DNA from: JBPRGG01 sp051418075
GTDB lineage: Bacteria; Bacteroidota; Bacteroidia; Cytophagales; Cyclobacteriaceae
Direction: 5' to 3'
NCBI GenBank assembly: GCA_051418075.1
Contig: JBPRGG010000025.1
Coordinates: forward strand, 62,001-126,000
DNA length: 64,000 bases
The position numbers and the translations under genes are program-made. The notes under the pieces are model-generated. The model was given only the letters and a program-made list of their open reading frames with translations. It was not told the origin of the DNA and did no database searches. Positions 62,281 to 64,000 of this stretch are shown piece after piece; position 1 is the first letter of the stretch; each line of letters begins with the position of its first letter.

Positions 62281-64000
62281 ATGAAAAGTAAACTACTAAA
62301 TCAATTCTTTAAAAAAGCGTTTTATGGCTTTTTATTGCAGTGTTTACTGGTAAACTTCACGTTTGCAGCCAATGAGGCAAAGCAAATTCAAAACGTCAAT
62401 CAAGTTACCGTAAACCTGAACCTTCAACAAGCTCAATTGTCTGATGTATTCAGGGCAATTGAATCTCAGACCAATTTTGTCTTCTCTTATATTGCAGAAG
62501 ACCTGAACCAGCAATACCTGGTGTCCAAAAAATCCCGAAATGTGGTTTTATCTGATTTCTTATTGGAAATCTCCCGCGATGCCCGTTTAAAATTTAAGCA
62601 GGTTAATAATAATATTAACGTAAGTACCAGGCGATTCGAGGAAAAGGCGGAGAAAATTGAGGTGATCATTCAGACTAGAAAAGTATCCGGAACTGTAGTC
62701 TCCGATGAAAACAACGAAGGTTTGCCTGGAGTGAACGTAATCGAAAAAGGAACAACTAATGGTATAGTTACAGATATCGATGGTAAATATGCCCTGGAAG
62801 TATCTGAAGGTGCTGTTTTGGTTTTCAGTTCGGTGGGATATACTACTGAAGAAGTACAGGTAGGAAGCCGATCTGTGATTGACCTGACCATGAAAACCGA
62901 TGTACAGCAATTGGATGAACTGGTAGTAATTGGTTATGGTACCTCCAAAAAGAAAGACCTGACCGGTTCTATTGTTAATGTGCAGGCTGAGGAAGTAGAA
63001 AAATACAAACCCAGCAGTGTTTCTGAGATCCTGAGATCTACTGTTCCTGGACTACAGGTAGGCTATGCCACTGATGCCAGGGGAGTTGCAGATTTTAATG
63101 TTCGGGCGGACGCTTCTTTAAAAGCCGATATTGATAATGATGGTGATAGAGAAGAAGAAAGAGCAGCAAACAGGCCTTTGATCGTTTTAGATGGTGTAAT
63201 CTTTTTAGGTGATCTGGCTGAAATTAATCCAAACGATATTGAAAGCGTGGACGTATTGAAGGATGCCAGTTCAGCTGCCATTTATGGCTCACAGGCTTCC
63301 AATGGGGTAGTCATTATCACTACTAAAAAAGGTCAGGCTGGTAAACCCAGAATTAGCGTAAGCTCCCGGGTTGGTTTAGTAACCGGAGCCCGTCGAATTG
63401 AAACTTTCAAAGGTGGTAATGAAGTATTGAACTGGCTCACCGATATGAATGAATCGATTAATAGTTTATCTGAAGCACCCTGGTCTGTATTTGATCGTTA
63501 CAGAGACGTACCGGCCGAGTTTCAGGATGACTGGCTACAAGCCAATGGTATTGCCGGTGAAACCGATGAAGCTGTAATTGACGGGGTTTGGGTGGATAAC
63601 TTTGGTTTCTGGGAAATTGAAAAAGAGAACTTTAATAATGGCGTAGTATACGACTGGCAGGACTTCCTGTTCCAGACCGGGTTAAGGCAGGATTATGATG
63701 TCAGTGTTTCCGGAAGGTCTGATAAGGTCTCTTATTATTATTCTTTGGGTTATAGTGATAGAGAGTCGGTACAAATGTGGGAATCTTTTAAAACGGTTAC
63801 TTCCCGGTTAAACCTGGATGTACAAGTGGCTGATTTCATGAATGTAGGTGTAAACGCCAATTTTGCCTTCCAGGATGAAGGCCGCGAACCTATTGGAAGT
63901 GGAGGTTATCGAACTTTGTCACCTTATGACCAGCCCTGGGCCAATGGTGCACCACGTACACCTCAAAATCTGAACGACCAGTCAGCCGGCTCCAACCGGG
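62281..64000 (+). CDS. SusC/RagA TonB-linked outer-membrane receptor with STN domain, 3' end missing
   Basis: Starts at the ATG at 62281 (MKSKLLNQFFKKAFYGFLLQ, signal peptide) and stays open to the end of the window (573 codons). Domains in order: STN signalling domain (about 40-125), a CarboxypepD-reg-like domain (KVSGTVVSDENNEGLPGVN), the TonB-box region DELVVIGYGTSKKKDLTGS, plug domain, then the start of the barrel. STN interacts with FecR, matching the upstream genes. An acidic stretch (DIDNDGDREEE) interrupts the plug near residue 285. A SusD partner would be expected downstream. The substrate is unknown. Confidence 0.93.
   Translation, partial: MKSKLLNQFFKKAFYGFLLQCLLVNFTFAANEAKQIQNVNQVTVNLNLQQAQLSDVFRAIESQTNFVFSYIAEDLNQQYLVSKKSRNVVLSDFLLEISRDARLKFKQVNNNINVSTRRFEEKAEKIEVIIQTRKVSGTVVSDENNEGLPGVNVIEKGTTNGIVTDIDGKYALEVSEGAVLVFSSVGYTTEEVQVGSRSVIDLTMKTDVQQLDELVVIGYGTSKKKDLTGSIVNVQAEEVEKYKPSSVSEILRSTVPGLQVGYATDARGVADFNVRADASLKADIDNDGDREEERAANRPLIVLDGVIFLGDLAEINPNDIESVDVLKDASSAAIYGSQASNGVVIITTKKGQAGKPRISVSSRVGLVTGARRIETFKGGNEVLNWLTDMNESINSLSEAPWSVFDRYRDVPAEFQDDWLQANGIAGETDEAVIDGVWVDNFGFWEIEKENFNNGVVYDWQDFLFQTGLRQDYDVSVSGRSDKVSYYYSLGYSDRESVQMWESFKTVTSRLNLDVQVADFMNVGVNANFAFQDEGREPIGSGGYRTLSPYDQPWANGAPRTPQNLNDQSAGSNR

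Noticed and set aside
1..64000. tRNA, rRNA, CRISPR or prophage
   Set aside because: I scanned for cloverleaf-like and T-loop sequences, tandem short repeats and phage-type gene order and saw none; a covariance-model search would be decisive.

Overview
The window looks like chromosome from a Bacteroidota bacterium, most likely of the order Cytophagales. Evidence: a SusC/RagA-type receptor with an STN domain behind an ECF sigma factor and FecR anti-sigma factor; a type IX secretion (gliding-type) C-terminal domain protein; bacillithiol genes (bshA, ytxJ); a 57-aa histone H1-like protein; DUF4293; AT-rich DNA with few Shine-Dalgarno sequences and TAnnTTTG-like -7 boxes. I saw no rRNA, tRNA, CRISPR array, insertion sequence or prophage. 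Genus is not determinable by eye.

Layout. 1-4.8 kb: folC (5' end cut off), trmB, a PAP2 phosphatase and two divergent lipid-linked-sugar glycosyltransferases. 4.9-10.4 kb: a small STAS-like protein, a Ctp protease, tyrS, a class-III aminotransferase and rpiB. 10.6-14.0 kb: a minus-strand cluster of VWA protein, MoxR-like ATPase and AlbA_2 protein. 14.3-19.2 kb: a small lipoprotein, then an operon of GH3/serine hydrolase fusion, bshA and an NAD(P)-binding epimerase-like protein. 19.3-23.2 kb: small membrane protein, mutL, two rhomboid proteases. 23.3-29.6 kb: a secreted T9SS protein, rlmD, a Nudix protein, and a DUF134 / NifX-like / thioesterase cluster with a putative operator pair. 29.6-38.6 kb: TPR lipoprotein, PhoD/sulfatase operon, gamma-glutamyltransferase, lipocalin-like lipoprotein, lipA, ytxJ.

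38.6-48.2 kb: a 746-aa secreted basic protein built of 26-residue repeats, an M16 peptidase, a sensor kinase with an ethylene-receptor-like membrane domain, dnaX split across an A11 run, a DUF481 protein, DinB and the histone-like protein. 48.6-59.5 kb: GH92 mannosidase and a Tat-exported Gfo/Idh/MocA oxidoreductase, a universal stress protein, corA, DUF4293, and an overlapping aminotransferase/amidohydrolase pair. 60.2-64.0 kb: ECF sigma factor, FecR and SusC (3' end cut off), a classic nutrient-sensing cascade.

The observations most worth following up are (i) the dnaX A11 slippery run, which gives a short gamma form or, after a -1 shift, a 564-aa tau form; (ii) the secreted 26-aa repeat protein, which I cannot assign to any family; (iii) the histidine kinase whose N-terminus carries Asp, Tyr, Pro, Ile, Cys and His at exactly the spacing of plant ETR1; (iv) a GH3 domain that has lost its catalytic residues but stays fused to an intact serine hydrolase; (v) paired GCATATGC sites at the DUF134 gene. 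All family assignments were made by reading motifs, without database searches.
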